A stretch of DNA of 64,000 bases from Martinezella multihospitum (GTDB lineage Bacteria; Pseudomonadota; Alphaproteobacteria; Rhizobiales; Rhizobiaceae): contig NZ_FMAG01000001.1 of NCBI RefSeq assembly GCF_900094585.1, forward strand, positions 1,254,530 through 1,318,529. The letters run 5' to 3'. The notes beneath the pieces were generated by a model. It did no database searches and was not told where the DNA came from. It worked only from the letters and a program-made list of their open reading frames with translations. This document shows, piece after piece, positions 52,762-61,665 of this stretch. The translations under genes were made by a program, and so were the position numbers. Position 1 is the first letter of the stretch. The number at the start of each line of letters is the position of its first letter.

Positions 52762-52841
52762 AGGCTGATATCGGTCTTCGGGATCATTCCCGAGCGAATG
52801 TCTTCGATGGCCGTCCGGCATCGGGGATGCCGGTCACCTTT

Positions 52842-53606
52842 TCATCTGTATGCCTGCAGCCAGGCAAGCCCTGCGTCCGTCGTAGTCGCCGGCCGATATT
52901 CCGCGCCGATCGGCTTGTCATAGCCGAGGCTTTCCAGAAAGCGGAGAATGTGGCGGTAGTCGATCTCTCCGTGATCCGGCTCGCGCCGGTCCGGAACGGC
53001 GGCGATCTGGATATGGCCGATTGCAGGCAAGTGGGCCTGCAGCCTGTGCGTGAGGTCACCCTGCATGATCTGGATGTGATAGCAGTCGAACATCAGTTTG
53101 AGGTTCGCGTCGCCGACCGCAGCTATGATGTCGAGCGCCTGATCGGCCGTCTGCAGGAAATAGCTTGGTGCATCACGATGGTTCAGCGGTTCGATCAGCA
53201 CGGTCACGCCGACCTTATCGGCGTTTTCGCAGGCATAGCGCAAATTGGCGATGAAGGTGGCACGCGCCTCGGCGCCACCAGCCTTGCCAGCCATCACATG
53301 CACATTTTGCGCTCCGATGGCGGCTGCATAGTCGATCGCCTGGTTGATGAGCAGGAGAGCTTCTTCCTCACGCCCTGGAATGGCCGCGAGGCCGTTGTCG
53401 CCAGCCGCGACATTGCCGCGGGCCGTATTGAGGCCGAGCATGGGAAGGCCGGTTTCCTTCAATGCCTGACGCGCAGCTTCAGCGGGCGTGTCGTAGGGAT
53501 AATGGCATTCCACCGCATCGAAACCGGCAGCCTTGGCGGCACGAATCGCATCGGGAAGGGAAAGCTCCTGCCACAGGAATCCCAGATTGGCGGAAAAGCG
53601 CGTCAT
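52842..53606 (-). CDS. otnI: 2-oxo-tetronate isomerase (hydroxypyruvate isomerase family)
   Basis: A 254-residue AP-endonuclease-2-like TIM barrel. NLGFLWQELSLPDAIRAAKAAGFDAVE (start given in part) and MFDCYHIQIMQGD are typical of the Hyi/OtnI family; metal ligands include the Glu in VLIEPLNHRD. OtnI converts 2-oxo-tetronate to 3-oxo-tetronate. The start ATG at 53606 follows the otnC stop by two bases, with GGAGTGGGA upstream. The gene ends 200 nt before denD, a gap that holds a RIME element. Confidence 0.85.
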   Translation of the reverse strand: MTRFSANLGFLWQELSLPDAIRAAKAAGFDAVECHYPYDTPAEAARQALKETGLPMLGLNTARGNVAAGDNGLAAIPGREEEALLLINQAIDYAAAIGAQNVHVMAGKAGGAEARATFIANLRYACENADKVGVTVLIEPLNHRDAPSYFLQTADQALDIIAAVGDANLKLMFDCYHIQIMQGDLTHRLQAHLPAIGHIQIAAVPDRREPDHGEIDYRHILRFLESLGYDKPIGAEYRPATTTDAGLAWLQAYR

Positions 53607-53608
53607 GT

Positions 53609-54259
53609 TCAGTCCCACTCCACGTCATAGGTGCGAACGAGTTCGGCGATCTGCGCATTCGTCAGCAGCGAGGGATTGGCTCCTCGCGTCAGCATGGCAA
53701 GCTTTGCAGTCTCTTCCAACTCTTCTATCGCATAAACCGCCGCTTCCAGATCTTTCGCCGAGACGACAGGTCCGTGGGCTGCCAGCATCACGGCGCTGCG
53801 CTTGCCGGCAAGACCGCGAATGGCATCGCCCATGGCCGGATCGCCAGGCATGAAATAGGGCAGGAGTTTTACTTTGCCGAGCTTCATGATCGAATAGGCC
53901 GTCAATGGCGGCAGCATGTTGTCGGCATCGACGCCGGGCAGGATCGAGAGCGCAACCGAATGGCTGGAATGAAGATGTACCACGGCGCCGGTCTTTTTCG
54001 GCCGCGTCTCATAAAAGGCCGCATGCAGCGGCATCTCCTTGGTCGGCTTGTCGCCACCGATCAGGCGCCCGCCGCCGTCGAAGAGCGAGAGGCGTGCGGG
54101 ATCGAGGCGCCCGAAGGAACTGCCCGTCGGCGTCACCAAAAGTCTACCATCGCTGAGGCGTGCGGAAATATTGCCGGAGGAGCCGGCGGTCAGGCCGCGA
54201 TCGTAAAGCGATTTGGCCATCATGCAGATCTGTTCGCGCAGTGTGGCTTCTTCGCTCAT
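53609..54259 (-). CDS. otnC: 3-oxo-tetronate 4-phosphate decarboxylase (class II aldolase family)
   Basis: A 216-residue member of the class II aldolase/adducin fold. Zinc ligands are visible in HLHSSHS and AAHGPVV, and GLTAGSSGNISARL is the conserved phosphate-binding region (GSSGNIS). OtnC decarboxylates 3-oxo-tetronate 4-phosphate to dihydroxyacetone phosphate. The true ATG is at 54259, overlapping the otnK stop as ATGA; the open frame upstream lies in otnK. Fuculose-phosphate aldolases share this fold, but context favours OtnC. Confidence 0.86.
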   Translation of the reverse strand: MSEEATLREQICMMAKSLYDRGLTAGSSGNISARLSDGRLLVTPTGSSFGRLDPARLSLFDGGGRLIGGDKPTKEMPLHAAFYETRPKKTGAVVHLHSSHSVALSILPGVDADNMLPPLTAYSIMKLGKVKLLPYFMPGDPAMGDAIRGLAGKRSAVMLAAHGPVVSAKDLEAAVYAIEELEETAKLAMLTRGANPSLLTNAQIAELVRTYDVEWD

Positions 54260-55530
54260 GCGGCCTCCAACCGGGCGAAGGCATCGGTGAAGAAGGTTTC
54301 GCTGCCGAAATTGCCAGATTTCAGCGCAAGCGCGATCGCTTCGCCGTCCGCAATCGCGAATGTCCAGGGAACGCCCGGCGCTATCTCTGGGCCGATTGCC
54401 AGATGCTTGACGCCGAGCGCCTGCGTGATCGCGCCGGAGGTTTCTCCACCGGCAACGACGAAGCGGCGCGTTCCGCAATCGAAGGCGGCGCGGGCGATCT
54501 CCGAAAGAGCATCCTCGACGACCTGCCCCGCTTTGTCCCTGCCTAGCCGCTCCTGAGCTTGCCGTACCTCGTCAGGATCGGCGGTGGCATAGATAAGCTT
54601 CGGCGCGTCGGGAGATTGCTGACGCAGCCACTCCAGAGCGGTGCCGGCGCCCTCCTGTGCAAGCGCGATCGGATCGAGCCGCAGGCTGGCAGCTTTGCCG
54701 GCATAATTGGCGACCTGCCGGCGCGTCATGGCGGAGCAGCTGCCGGATAGGACGATCGAACCGCCGGCGACCCTTGGTAGCGGCTGCCGATGTTGGGAGA
54801 GGCTGACGAGACCCTGTTCCATGTAAAATCGCGGAAGCTGGCCGGCAATCGCGCTGCCACCCGTCAACAGCGGCATGTCGAAGGATGCCGCGGCGATCGT
54901 ATGGAGATCATCGTCGGACACAGCATCGACGATCACATGTCGAATGCCATCGCTGCTCAATTGCTCCAGCCGCGCTTTCAGCGCTGCCGCACCCTTTGAG
55001 ACGATATTGCGGTGGGCGAGGCCGACAGCTCCATTCACCTGCGGCGTCAGAAGCCGCACGAGGCTGGAATCGCGCATCGGCGTCAGCGGATGGTCCTTCA
55101 TCGGACTTTCCGACAGAAGCTGCTCGCCGACGAAAAGATGACCCATGAAGACACTGCGCCCGTTCTCCGGAAAGGCGGGGCAATAGATCGTCTGCGCTGC
55201 GCCGGTCTCGGCCATCAGCATATCCGCGATCGGACCGATATTGCCTTCGGCGGTGCTGTCGAATGTCGAGCAATATTTCCAGAAGAAGCGGCTCGCTCCA
55301 GCCTCCTTCAGCCATGCCAGCGCCTGACGTGCCTGCTTAACCGCGATATCGACGGGCGATGTCCGGCATTTGAGGGCGATGACTTCGAAGGCCGCCGTCT
55401 CGTTCGGGTCGCGTTTGTCTTGCGGAATGCCGATCCGCAGCGAAACGGGCAGTCCGCTGCGTGCCAGCAGCGCGGCAAGATCGGTCGCCCCCGTAAAGTC
55501 ATCCGCGATGCAGCCAAGCAGGAGCGTCAT
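54256..55530 (-). CDS. otnK: 3-oxo-tetronate kinase (DUF1537 family)
   Basis: A 424-residue four-carbon acid sugar kinase. The N-terminal domain begins LLGCIADDFTGATDLAALL, a hallmark of the DUF1537 family, with FFWKYCSTFDSTAEGNIGPI (part) nearby. The C-terminal nucleotide domain has FVVAGGETSGAITQALG. It phosphorylates 3-oxo-tetronate with ATP. Its ATG lies three bases after the ltnD stop, and its stop overlaps otnC. These features and the neighbouring genes make the symbol fairly secure. Confidence 0.9.
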   Translation of the reverse strand: MTLLLGCIADDFTGATDLAALLARSGLPVSLRIGIPQDKRDPNETAAFEVIALKCRTSPVDIAVKQARQALAWLKEAGASRFFWKYCSTFDSTAEGNIGPIADMLMAETGAAQTIYCPAFPENGRSVFMGHLFVGEQLLSESPMKDHPLTPMRDSSLVRLLTPQVNGAVGLAHRNIVSKGAAALKARLEQLSSDGIRHVIVDAVSDDDLHTIAAASFDMPLLTGGSAIAGQLPRFYMEQGLVSLSQHRQPLPRVAGGSIVLSGSCSAMTRRQVANYAGKAASLRLDPIALAQEGAGTALEWLRQQSPDAPKLIYATADPDEVRQAQERLGRDKAGQVVEDALSEIARAAFDCGTRRFVVAGGETSGAITQALGVKHLAIGPEIAPGVPWTFAIADGEAIALALKSGNFGSETFFTDAFARLEAA

Positions 55531-55533
55531 GAC

Positions 55534-56442
55534 CTAGTCCCCTACGCCCGGCAGGCTGGCGCCGCTCTTGGCGGCCAGGATTTTTGCGACGGCTGCGTCA
55601 TCCTCAAGGCCGAGACCCGCTTGCGATGCTTCAACGAATAGATCAAGCGCGGTTGCGGCGAGCGGGGTGACGGCGCCGGCTTTATCGGCCTCGGATGTCA
55701 CGATCCCAAGATCTTTGACGAAGATGTTGACCGCAGAGCGCGGCGTATAATCGCCGGATACAATATGCTCGCCGCGATTTTCGAACATCCAGGATGAGCC
55801 GGCGGAAACGCAGATCACATCATACAGTGTCTTCAAATCGATGCCTGCCTTGGCAGCAAGCGTCATGGCTTCGGCTGTCGCGGCGATATGCACACCGGCG
55901 AGAAGCTGGTTGATCATCTTGACCTGCGAGCCGACGCCAGGGCGATCCCCCAGCCGGAATACCTTGGCCGAGATGGCATCGAGCGCGGCGGATGCCTTAT
56001 CGAAGGCCTCGGGCGTGCCGGACGCCATGACGGTGATTTCGCCCGCAAGGGCGCGCACGTGACCGCCGGAAACGGGGGCGTCGATGACGAACATGCCTGC
56101 CGCCTCAAGCCTTTCGGCAATGGCTGTCGTCGCACTCGGCGCCATGGTGGTGCAGAGCAGGAATGTGGTCGAGGGACGAGCGGTTTTAAGCGCACCGTTC
56201 TGCCCGAAAAGCACGTCTTCTACCTGCTTGCTGTTGACGACATAGACAAGGATCACGTCAGCGTCTTTGGCGGCAGATGCAGGCGTCGTGCAGGGAGTGC
56301 CGCCGCTTTCGGCGAAACGGGCGAGGACCTCGCTGCGGACATCGCAGCCGCAGACGGCAAAACCCGCTTTCAGAAGCGATAGGGCAGCACCCCAACCCAT
56401 GGACCCCAGGCCGATGACGGCGGCCTTCTTCGTGTTCTGCAC
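55534..56442 (-). CDS. ltnD: L-threonate dehydrogenase (3-hydroxyisobutyrate dehydrogenase family)
   Basis: A 302-residue beta-hydroxyacid dehydrogenase. It has the N-terminal AAVIGLGSMGWGAA, DAPVSGGHVRALAGE (substrate loop) and the catalytic Lys in GSQVKMINQLL. LtnD oxidises L-threonate to the 2-oxo acid that OtnI isomerises. I place the start at a GTG (56442) with AGAGG eight bases upstream. The longer open frame would run through the palindromic operator at 56469-56494. It is the first gene of the minus-strand operon. Confidence 0.85.
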   Translation of the reverse strand: MQNTKKAAVIGLGSMGWGAALSLLKAGFAVCGCDVRSEVLARFAESGGTPCTTPASAAKDADVILVYVVNSKQVEDVLFGQNGALKTARPSTTFLLCTTMAPSATTAIAERLEAAGMFVIDAPVSGGHVRALAGEITVMASGTPEAFDKASAALDAISAKVFRLGDRPGVGSQVKMINQLLAGVHIAATAEAMTLAAKAGIDLKTLYDVICVSAGSSWMFENRGEHIVSGDYTPRSAVNIFVKDLGIVTSEADKAGAVTPLAATALDLFVEASQAGLGLEDDAAVAKILAAKSGASLPGVGD

Positions 56443-56468
56443 GGCGTTACCTCTGTGATCTTTGGCTA

Positions 56469-56494
56469 TGTTACCGGTACCGGTATCGATAACA
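56469..56494. promoter_or_regulatory. LacI-family operator between ltnD and the LacI gene
   Basis: A 26-bp imperfect palindrome (arms TGTTACCGGTACC and GGTATCGATAACA match at 11 of 13 positions), centred on the CG-rich core seen in GntR/GalR-class LacI operators. It lies 27 bp upstream of the ltnD start and 116 bp upstream of the LacI start. Confidence 0.72.
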
Positions 56495-56609
56495 AGCCTC
56501 ATTTTCCCGGTATTTGTCAATAGCTGGATGTTTGCCTTTTCCAGGAAACATTCTATGAAGAGGGGCGGCATCGTGCCTGCCGCCATGGTTCATCGAGGGT
56601 TGCTTGGGG

Positions 56610-57632
56610 ATGCGCAAACCCACTCTGGAAGAAGTCGCGATCGAAGCGGGCGTCAGCAAGATGACGGCATCGCGTGCGCTTCGCGGCGTTGCCGACGTTT
56701 CCAGCGAGACGCGTGACAGGGTGATCGAAGCAGCGACGCGGATGAACTATGTCGGCAACAGGCTGGCGCTGTCCTTGTCCACGCAGCGCACCAATCTGGT
56801 AGCCGTCGTCGTTCCCAGTATGTCGAACATCGTCTTTCCGGAAGTGCTTGCCGGCATTTCCGCCGGGCTTGACGGTTCCGGTATGCAAGCCGTCTTTGGC
56901 ATATCCGATTATGATATCGCCAAGGAGCGTGAGATCATCCGCGACATGCTCTCCTGGCAGCCCTGCGCCATCATCGTCACCGGGCTCGATCAGCCGGAAG
57001 AGACGGTGGACCTGCTCCGCCACGCCAATATTCCGGTCATCCAGCTTATGGATCTCGACGGCACGCCAATCGATTTCAATGTCGGGTTATCCCATGGCGC
57101 GGCGGGAGAGGATATGGCCGAAGCGCTGATTGCGTCGGGGCGAAGACGGTTCGGTTATGTCGGTAGCGCTCTGACAAGGGATCTGCGCGCCGCCAAGCGC
57201 AAGGCCGGCTTCGAACGCGTCCTGCATGCCCATGGTCTAGGGTTTGCCGAGCAGCGGATCGATGATGCCTTTTCCTCGATCGCGCTTGGAAAACAGCTGA
57301 CGACGGCCATGCTTGCGGCGGTGCCGGATCTCGATTGCATTTATTACTCCAATGACGACATGGCGAGTGGCGGGCTGTTTTCCTGCATGGAGCTGGGCAT
57401 TGCGGTTCCTGAGAAGATCCTGATTGCCGGCTTCAATGGGCTGGATCTGGTCGGTTCGCTGCCCGCGCCGATCGCAACATCCCGCTCGCCCCGGCGCGCT
57501 ATTGGCGAGGCTGCGGCGCAATTGGTGCGCCACGCGGTCGTGACCAACGGGGATGCGATGCGGAAAACCATAGTGTTCAAACCGACAATCGTGGGAATCG
57601 ATGGCTATGGAGCGGCTGACGGCGCTTCCTGA
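56610..57632 (+). CDS. LacI-family regulator of the tetronate operon
   Basis: A 340-residue regulator. The LacI helix-turn-helix is RKPTLEEVAIEAGVSKMTAS (residues 3-22) and the hinge lies near residues 45-60, followed by the effector domain. The ATG at 56610 is preferred to the TTG two codons upstream. It is divergent from ltnD across the palindromic operator, so it very probably represses the pathway until a tetronate or intermediate binds. GntR-type gluconate repressors are close relatives. Confidence 0.9.
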   Translation: MRKPTLEEVAIEAGVSKMTASRALRGVADVSSETRDRVIEAATRMNYVGNRLALSLSTQRTNLVAVVVPSMSNIVFPEVLAGISAGLDGSGMQAVFGISDYDIAKEREIIRDMLSWQPCAIIVTGLDQPEETVDLLRHANIPVIQLMDLDGTPIDFNVGLSHGAAGEDMAEALIASGRRRFGYVGSALTRDLRAAKRKAGFERVLHAHGLGFAEQRIDDAFSSIALGKQLTTAMLAAVPDLDCIYYSNDDMASGGLFSCMELGIAVPEKILIAGFNGLDLVGSLPAPIATSRSPRRAIGEAAAQLVRHAVVTNGDAMRKTIVFKPTIVGIDGYGAADGAS

Positions 57633-57731
57633 TATCTCTTCATAATTCCTCCCTTCCGACGGCGCGATGAAAGTCCAAGCCTTGCCAGCGCGCGATGGAG
57701 GCCAATATCCCTTTCGTTGATTGCTTGAATT

Positions 57732-57765
57732 CGGTCACAGCGGCGCGCTGTGACCGTCTCTTTCG
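57732..57765 (+). terminator. Candidate Rho-independent terminator after the LacI gene
   Basis: CGGTCACAGCG and CGCTGTGACCG form a perfect 11-bp stem with a 3-nt loop (GCG), followed by TCTCTTTCG. It lies 100 nt past the LacI stop and 42 nt before the next ATG, so it could also act as an attenuator for that gene. Confidence 0.6.
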
Positions 57766-57806
57766 TCCGGCACGATGTGCTCTTCTCAAGCAAAGGATCT
57801 TCGAGA

Positions 57807-58220
57807 ATGCGATTCCCCCAGGCTGTGATTTTCGCTTTTGCCGCCAGTGCCATATCCGCGATTTCTGCGGGAGCATGGGCTGCCGGCTTTAAAGATATCG
57901 TCGTTTCGACCAAGGAGGATTCAGATGCTGCTCAAAGCAGCTTTGCTCCCGATACGCCGAAGATTTTTGTTTCAGCCCATCTGACGAAGGAGGTACCATC
58001 GGGGAGTGATGTCAACATTGCATGGATTGCCGTCGACACCGGCGGCGCGGCACCGCCGAATTACAAGATCGACAGTGTCGATCTGCATATCGGCTCCCTG
58101 ACCAATCACGTGAAATCCGCGATGACGAAACCAAACAATGGTTGGCCCGTCGGGAGCTACGAGATCGAATTTTCCGTCAACGGCAAAGTGATGGAAACGA
58201 CCGATTTCACCGTCAAGTAG
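57807..58220 (+). CDS. Secreted hypothetical protein (137 aa)
   Basis: The product has a signal peptide (residues 1-26, MRFPQAVIFAFAASAIS onward, cut after AWA). The mature part is about 110 residues, rich in beta-strand, and ends with VGSYEIEFSVNGKVMETTDFTV. Its last third resembles a small Ig-like or periplasmic beta-sandwich module. I do not recognise the family. AAAGGA lies ten bases before the ATG at 57807. It is monocistronic. Confidence 0.7.
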   Translation: MRFPQAVIFAFAASAISAISAGAWAAGFKDIVVSTKEDSDAAQSSFAPDTPKIFVSAHLTKEVPSGSDVNIAWIAVDTGGAAPPNYKIDSVDLHIGSLTNHVKSAMTKPNNGWPVGSYEIEFSVNGKVMETTDFTVK

Positions 58221-58426
58221 ACCGCATGCCCGGGTTGATGTCAGCGACGGGTCCGTTTCAACCATATGAGCCGTGATGCCTGCATGTGGGTTCCGGCCTT
58301 TATAAGCCTAAGCTTTGCAACAAGATTTCCTGGAAAATCCACAGTTCGGAAATATTGGGAAACCGCCAGGCCGAGACGATCGGATAGACGCATAGGGAGT
58401 TACCCTATTGCGGAGTCCGATTGCCG

Positions 58427-59251
58427 ATGTTCCTGACCAATCCGTGGCAACGGGGAGAGTTGAGCCATATCGTTGTCACCACCTTTCATGAAAAGGGTTA
58501 TCGTGACTACGGCAAGAAATGTATCGAGACCTTCCTTGCCTGCTGGCCGAAGGAAGTGTGTTTGGTCGTCTATGCCGAGGATGTCGAAATCGAGGAGAAG
58601 GATCGCCGTCTTCTGGTGTTCGACCATTGCGAGACATTGCCCCGGCTGCGCGGCTTTCGCGATGCTTATGGCAGCAAGCCGCAGGCAAATGGATATATCT
58701 CGTCACGCAACGGGCTGGTGCGTGATTTCCGGTGGGACGCCGTGCGCTTTTCCAACAAGGTCTTTGCTGTCGCCGATGCCGTCAGGCGCTATCATAACAC
58801 GGTCGATCAGCTGATATGGCTTGATGCCGATACAGTGACCCATCGGCCCATTCCGAAGAGCTTTCTCGATGGGATCGCGCCGCGTGGAAATCAGCTTGCC
58901 GCCTATCTGAACAGAAGAATCTATCCCGAATGCGGATGGGTGGGATACAATCTGCGTCATCCGGCGATATTGACCTTCACCGACCGTTTCGAAGGGGCTT
59001 ATTCCTCCGGCTATTTCCTGACGATGAAGGAAAGCCATGACAGCTTCGTCTTCTGGAAAGTACTCCAGCAGATGGAACGGGACAGGGAGGCCAGATTCAG
59101 GCGGCTCGGCTCGAGCCTGACGAAAACCCATGTCTTCATCAACAGCGTCTTGGGCGGCTATCTGGATCATTTGAAGGGCGACAGGAAGGCTGACGGAAGG
59201 AGCCGTCGGCGCGATCTCAAATGGCATCGCCGCGAGCCGTGGTGGCAATGA
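58427..59251 (+). CDS. Putative GT-A-fold glycosyltransferase-like protein
   Basis: A 274-residue protein of no family I can name. The first part (HIVVTTFHEKGYRDYGKKCI split) looks like a GT-A nucleotide-sugar fold. DQLIWLDADTVTHRPIP contains a DxD motif typical of glycosyltransferases. The C-terminus is very basic (RRRDLKWHRREPWWQ). No signal peptide or span is visible. The ATG at 58427 is used; a TTG two codons upstream is possible. It stands alone between small secreted and membrane proteins. The function is inferred only from the DxD motif. Confidence 0.6.
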   Translation: MFLTNPWQRGELSHIVVTTFHEKGYRDYGKKCIETFLACWPKEVCLVVYAEDVEIEEKDRRLLVFDHCETLPRLRGFRDAYGSKPQANGYISSRNGLVRDFRWDAVRFSNKVFAVADAVRRYHNTVDQLIWLDADTVTHRPIPKSFLDGIAPRGNQLAAYLNRRIYPECGWVGYNLRHPAILTFTDRFEGAYSSGYFLTMKESHDSFVFWKVLQQMERDREARFRRLGSSLTKTHVFINSVLGGYLDHLKGDRKADGRSRRRDLKWHRREPWWQ

Positions 59252-59368
59252 TTTCCGATCGTTTGCGGCAGTGAAAGCCTCGTCTCTGCCGGGCGATGGC
59301 ACAGGCGAGCAAGTTGTTTTTTAGGATGCATGGCACTAATCTGAGTAGCATTGAGGGATTGGGAATTC

Positions 59369-59794
59369 ATGCACGACGATTCGATCCTGCCGACAGAGAT
59401 CGCTGTTTTACTTGGTTTGATATGCAATATCGGCGCTCCGCTTCTGGCCTTTTGGGTGGCGGGGAAATTGCCTCGGTTTCGCCTCTGGATTCATGGTGTC
59501 GCTTTCGTCGCTATCCTTGCCTCGCCGTTGACGGCGATGATCCTCGGACTGCCCGATCTGCTTCCTGAAGAGGAAGAAAGTCCGGGCGCTCGCTTTGCAT
59601 TTCTGCCTCTGATCGTCGAGGCAGCCATCATCGTCCTGCTCTATTGCCTGGCGGGGGCGATGCTTCTATCCCAATCCGTCCATTCGGCAATCACGGATTG
59701 GCACCGCGGAGACCGGCTTTCGCGGGCGACGCCGCGTCCTCGCCGTACAGCCGGGGGCAGATCCTACATCTCCAAAGGCTCCAAATCGCGATAG
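59369..59794 (+). CDS. Small membrane protein, unknown (141 aa)
   Basis: Three hydrophobic segments lie near residues 11-33, 40-60 and 80-103, with an acidic EEEE loop between spans 2 and 3 and a basic C-terminal tail of 30 residues. GGGAATTC with GAGGGAT further up precedes the ATG at 59369. I do not recognise the family. The stop lies seven bases from that of the converging GlxA-type regulator. Confidence 0.6.
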   Translation: MHDDSILPTEIAVLLGLICNIGAPLLAFWVAGKLPRFRLWIHGVAFVAILASPLTAMILGLPDLLPEEEESPGARFAFLPLIVEAAIIVLLYCLAGAMLLSQSVHSAITDWHRGDRLSRATPRPRRTAGGRSYISKGSKSR

Positions 59795-59801
59795 GATTTG
59801 T

Positions 59802-60794
59802 TCAGTCGGACGCACGGGATTGTTGCTGGCTATCGGCACTGCGGAATCGCGATCGATAGGCCGTCGGTGACAATCCGACGCTTGCGCGAAAATGATGACG
59901 GAAGTTCGCAGCGCTCCCCAGGCCGACATGCATCGCAATGACCGAAACGGGAAGGCTTGTTTCTTCCAGAAGCTCGCGCGATCGGGCGAGGCGCTCGTTT
60001 TGAAGCCATTCCCCCGGTGCGATCCCTATCGCCTCGCGAATGTGGCGGTGCAGGCTTCGCACGCTTACGCAGGCTTCCTCCGCCATGCGCTGGACGCTCC
60101 ATTGTTGTGCGAGGTCTCTCCGGATCACATCCAGCAGAGCAGATAGCCGTGTGGCACCACGTCCTGCGACCGGGCGCTCGATGAACTGCATTTGGCCGCC
60201 TTCGCGATGGGCGGCGACGACAAGGCGCCGGGCCACGCTGTTGGCAGCCTTGGCGCCGAAATCCTTGCGTACGACATGAATGCAAAGGTCGAGCCCGGCC
60301 GCACTGCCGGCCGATGTCAATATGTCGCCTTCGTCGACATAGAGGGAATGCGGCTCGACATCGATTTCCGGATAGGCGACAGCAAGCCTTCCGGCATGAT
60401 GCCAGTGGGTCGTGGCGCGTCTGCCAGATAACAGGCCGGTTTGAGCCAGCACGAAGGCGCCTCCGCAGATCGACACCAGCCTGACACCTCTGGCGTGAGC
60501 TTTCCGCAGCGCTTCGAGAAGTGGCTCGGGCGCCGCGGCGTCCGGCCCCCGCCAACCCGGTATGACGATCGTATCCGCCTGATCGAACAGTTCAAGGCAG
60601 CCGTCCGAATTGACGGTAAGGCCGCCGGCACCTCGAATGGGTCCGGGCTCTACTGCCGCGGTCATGCAGCGATACCAGCCCGGCCCCATTTCCGGTCGCG
60701 ATAATCCGAACACTTCGAAGGCGCATCCGAATTCGAACGTGCAGAGCTGGTCATAGGCGGCGATGACGACAAGCGGATTGGCGTTCTTTGGCAT
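59802..60794 (-). CDS. GlxA family (DJ-1/PfpI plus AraC) transcriptional regulator
   Basis: A 330-residue regulator. The N-terminal DJ-1/PfpI-like domain (about residues 8-175) contains RLVSICGGAFVLAQTGLL, where the cysteine sits at the nucleophile elbow. The C-terminal AraC domain has both helix-turn-helix units (VQRMAEEACVSVRSLHRHI and LPVSVIAMHVGLGSAANFRHHF given in part). AAGGATC precedes the ATG at 60794. Relatives control choline, arginine or quaternary-amine metabolism. The divergent GST gene may be a target, with 107 bp between them. Confidence 0.88.
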   Translation of the reverse strand: MPKNANPLVVIAAYDQLCTFEFGCAFEVFGLSRPEMGPGWYRCMTAAVEPGPIRGAGGLTVNSDGCLELFDQADTIVIPGWRGPDAAAPEPLLEALRKAHARGVRLVSICGGAFVLAQTGLLSGRRATTHWHHAGRLAVAYPEIDVEPHSLYVDEGDILTSAGSAAGLDLCIHVVRKDFGAKAANSVARRLVVAAHREGGQMQFIERPVAGRGATRLSALLDVIRRDLAQQWSVQRMAEEACVSVRSLHRHIREAIGIAPGEWLQNERLARSRELLEETSLPVSVIAMHVGLGSAANFRHHFRASVGLSPTAYRSRFRSADSQQQSRASD

Positions 60795-60901
60795 GATCCT
60801 TGCGGTAATGGCTTTTTCGGCCACTGGCAATAGCCGTCCGCCCGCGACTACTATTCCTCATCGGATCGCGGCGCGGTTCTTGCGCCTGCCCAGGGAAAGA
60901 G

Positions 60902-61531
60902 ATGGTGGTGGATATGAGACTGATCGGAATGCTGGATTCGCCGTTTGTCAGGCGCGTGGCGATCTCGCTGCGCGCACTCGATATAGCGTTCGTGCATGAG
61001 CCGCTTTCTGTTTTCAGTGCTTTCGAAGCTTTCGCCGATATCAACCCCGTCGTGAAAGCGCCGTCGCTCGTCACGGATGATGGAACCGTCTTGATGGATT
61101 CGAGCCTGATACTCGAGCATGCCGAACGCATCGCAGCACCAGGGCGCAGCCTCATACCCCTAGATCCGCAGGCTCATGCCCGGTCTCTGCGCATCATCGG
61201 TCTTGCACTGGCGGCGTGTGAAAAGACGGTGCAGATTGTCTACGAGCATAAGCTGCGCCCTATGGAAAAGCAGCATCAACCCTGGCTCGATCGGGTTCAT
61301 GGTCAGCTCGCGGCGGCATATCATCTGCTGGAGGTGGAGATGCCGCAGGCCGCCGATCCCTGGCTTTTTGGTGTACGGCCGCTCCAGGCGGATATCACCA
61401 GTGCTGTCGCGCTTCGCTTCACGCGCGAGATGCTGCCCGATGCCCTCGATGTGAAGGCTTGCCCACGCCTTCACGTGCTGTCAGTACGTGCCGAGGAGAG
61501 CGAAGAGTTTCGCGCCTTTCCCTTCAGCTGA
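60902..61531 (+). CDS. Glutathione S-transferase family protein
   Basis: A 209-residue GST. The N-terminal thioredoxin-like domain (MRLIGMLDSPFVRRVAISLR) has the Ser in the DSPF position typical of beta- or zeta-like GSTs, and the helical C-terminal domain contains LFGVRPLQADITSAVALRF. AGGGA precedes the ATG at 60902; the in-frame ATG at 60914 would remove only four residues. It is divergent from the GlxA-type regulator. The substrate is unknown. Confidence 0.85.
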   Translation: MVVDMRLIGMLDSPFVRRVAISLRALDIAFVHEPLSVFSAFEAFADINPVVKAPSLVTDDGTVLMDSSLILEHAERIAAPGRSLIPLDPQAHARSLRIIGLALAACEKTVQIVYEHKLRPMEKQHQPWLDRVHGQLAAAYHLLEVEMPQAADPWLFGVRPLQADITSAVALRFTREMLPDALDVKACPRLHVLSVRAEESEEFRAFPFS

Positions 61532-61665
61532 GACATGTCGCGCAAAACATTGCGATCGCGCGGCAGCGCGGCACATAATTCGGCTCTGGCTGCGTTCAGG
61601 CAGAGTTCATGCGAATCGGCGTATCTCTATCCTCGTCCACAAGACAGGAAATGGGGGTAAGGGAA

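Noticed and set aside
55534..56586. Long start of ltnD at 56586
   Set aside because: It would place 48 residues of non-family sequence over the palindromic operator. The GTG at 56442 has AGAGG at proper spacing and gives the normal N-terminus.
61532..61580. A short GACATGTCGCGCAAAA segment resembling the edge of a rhizobial intergenic repeat
   Set aside because: Only a few bases resemble such repeats and no second palindrome follows, so I do not call an element.
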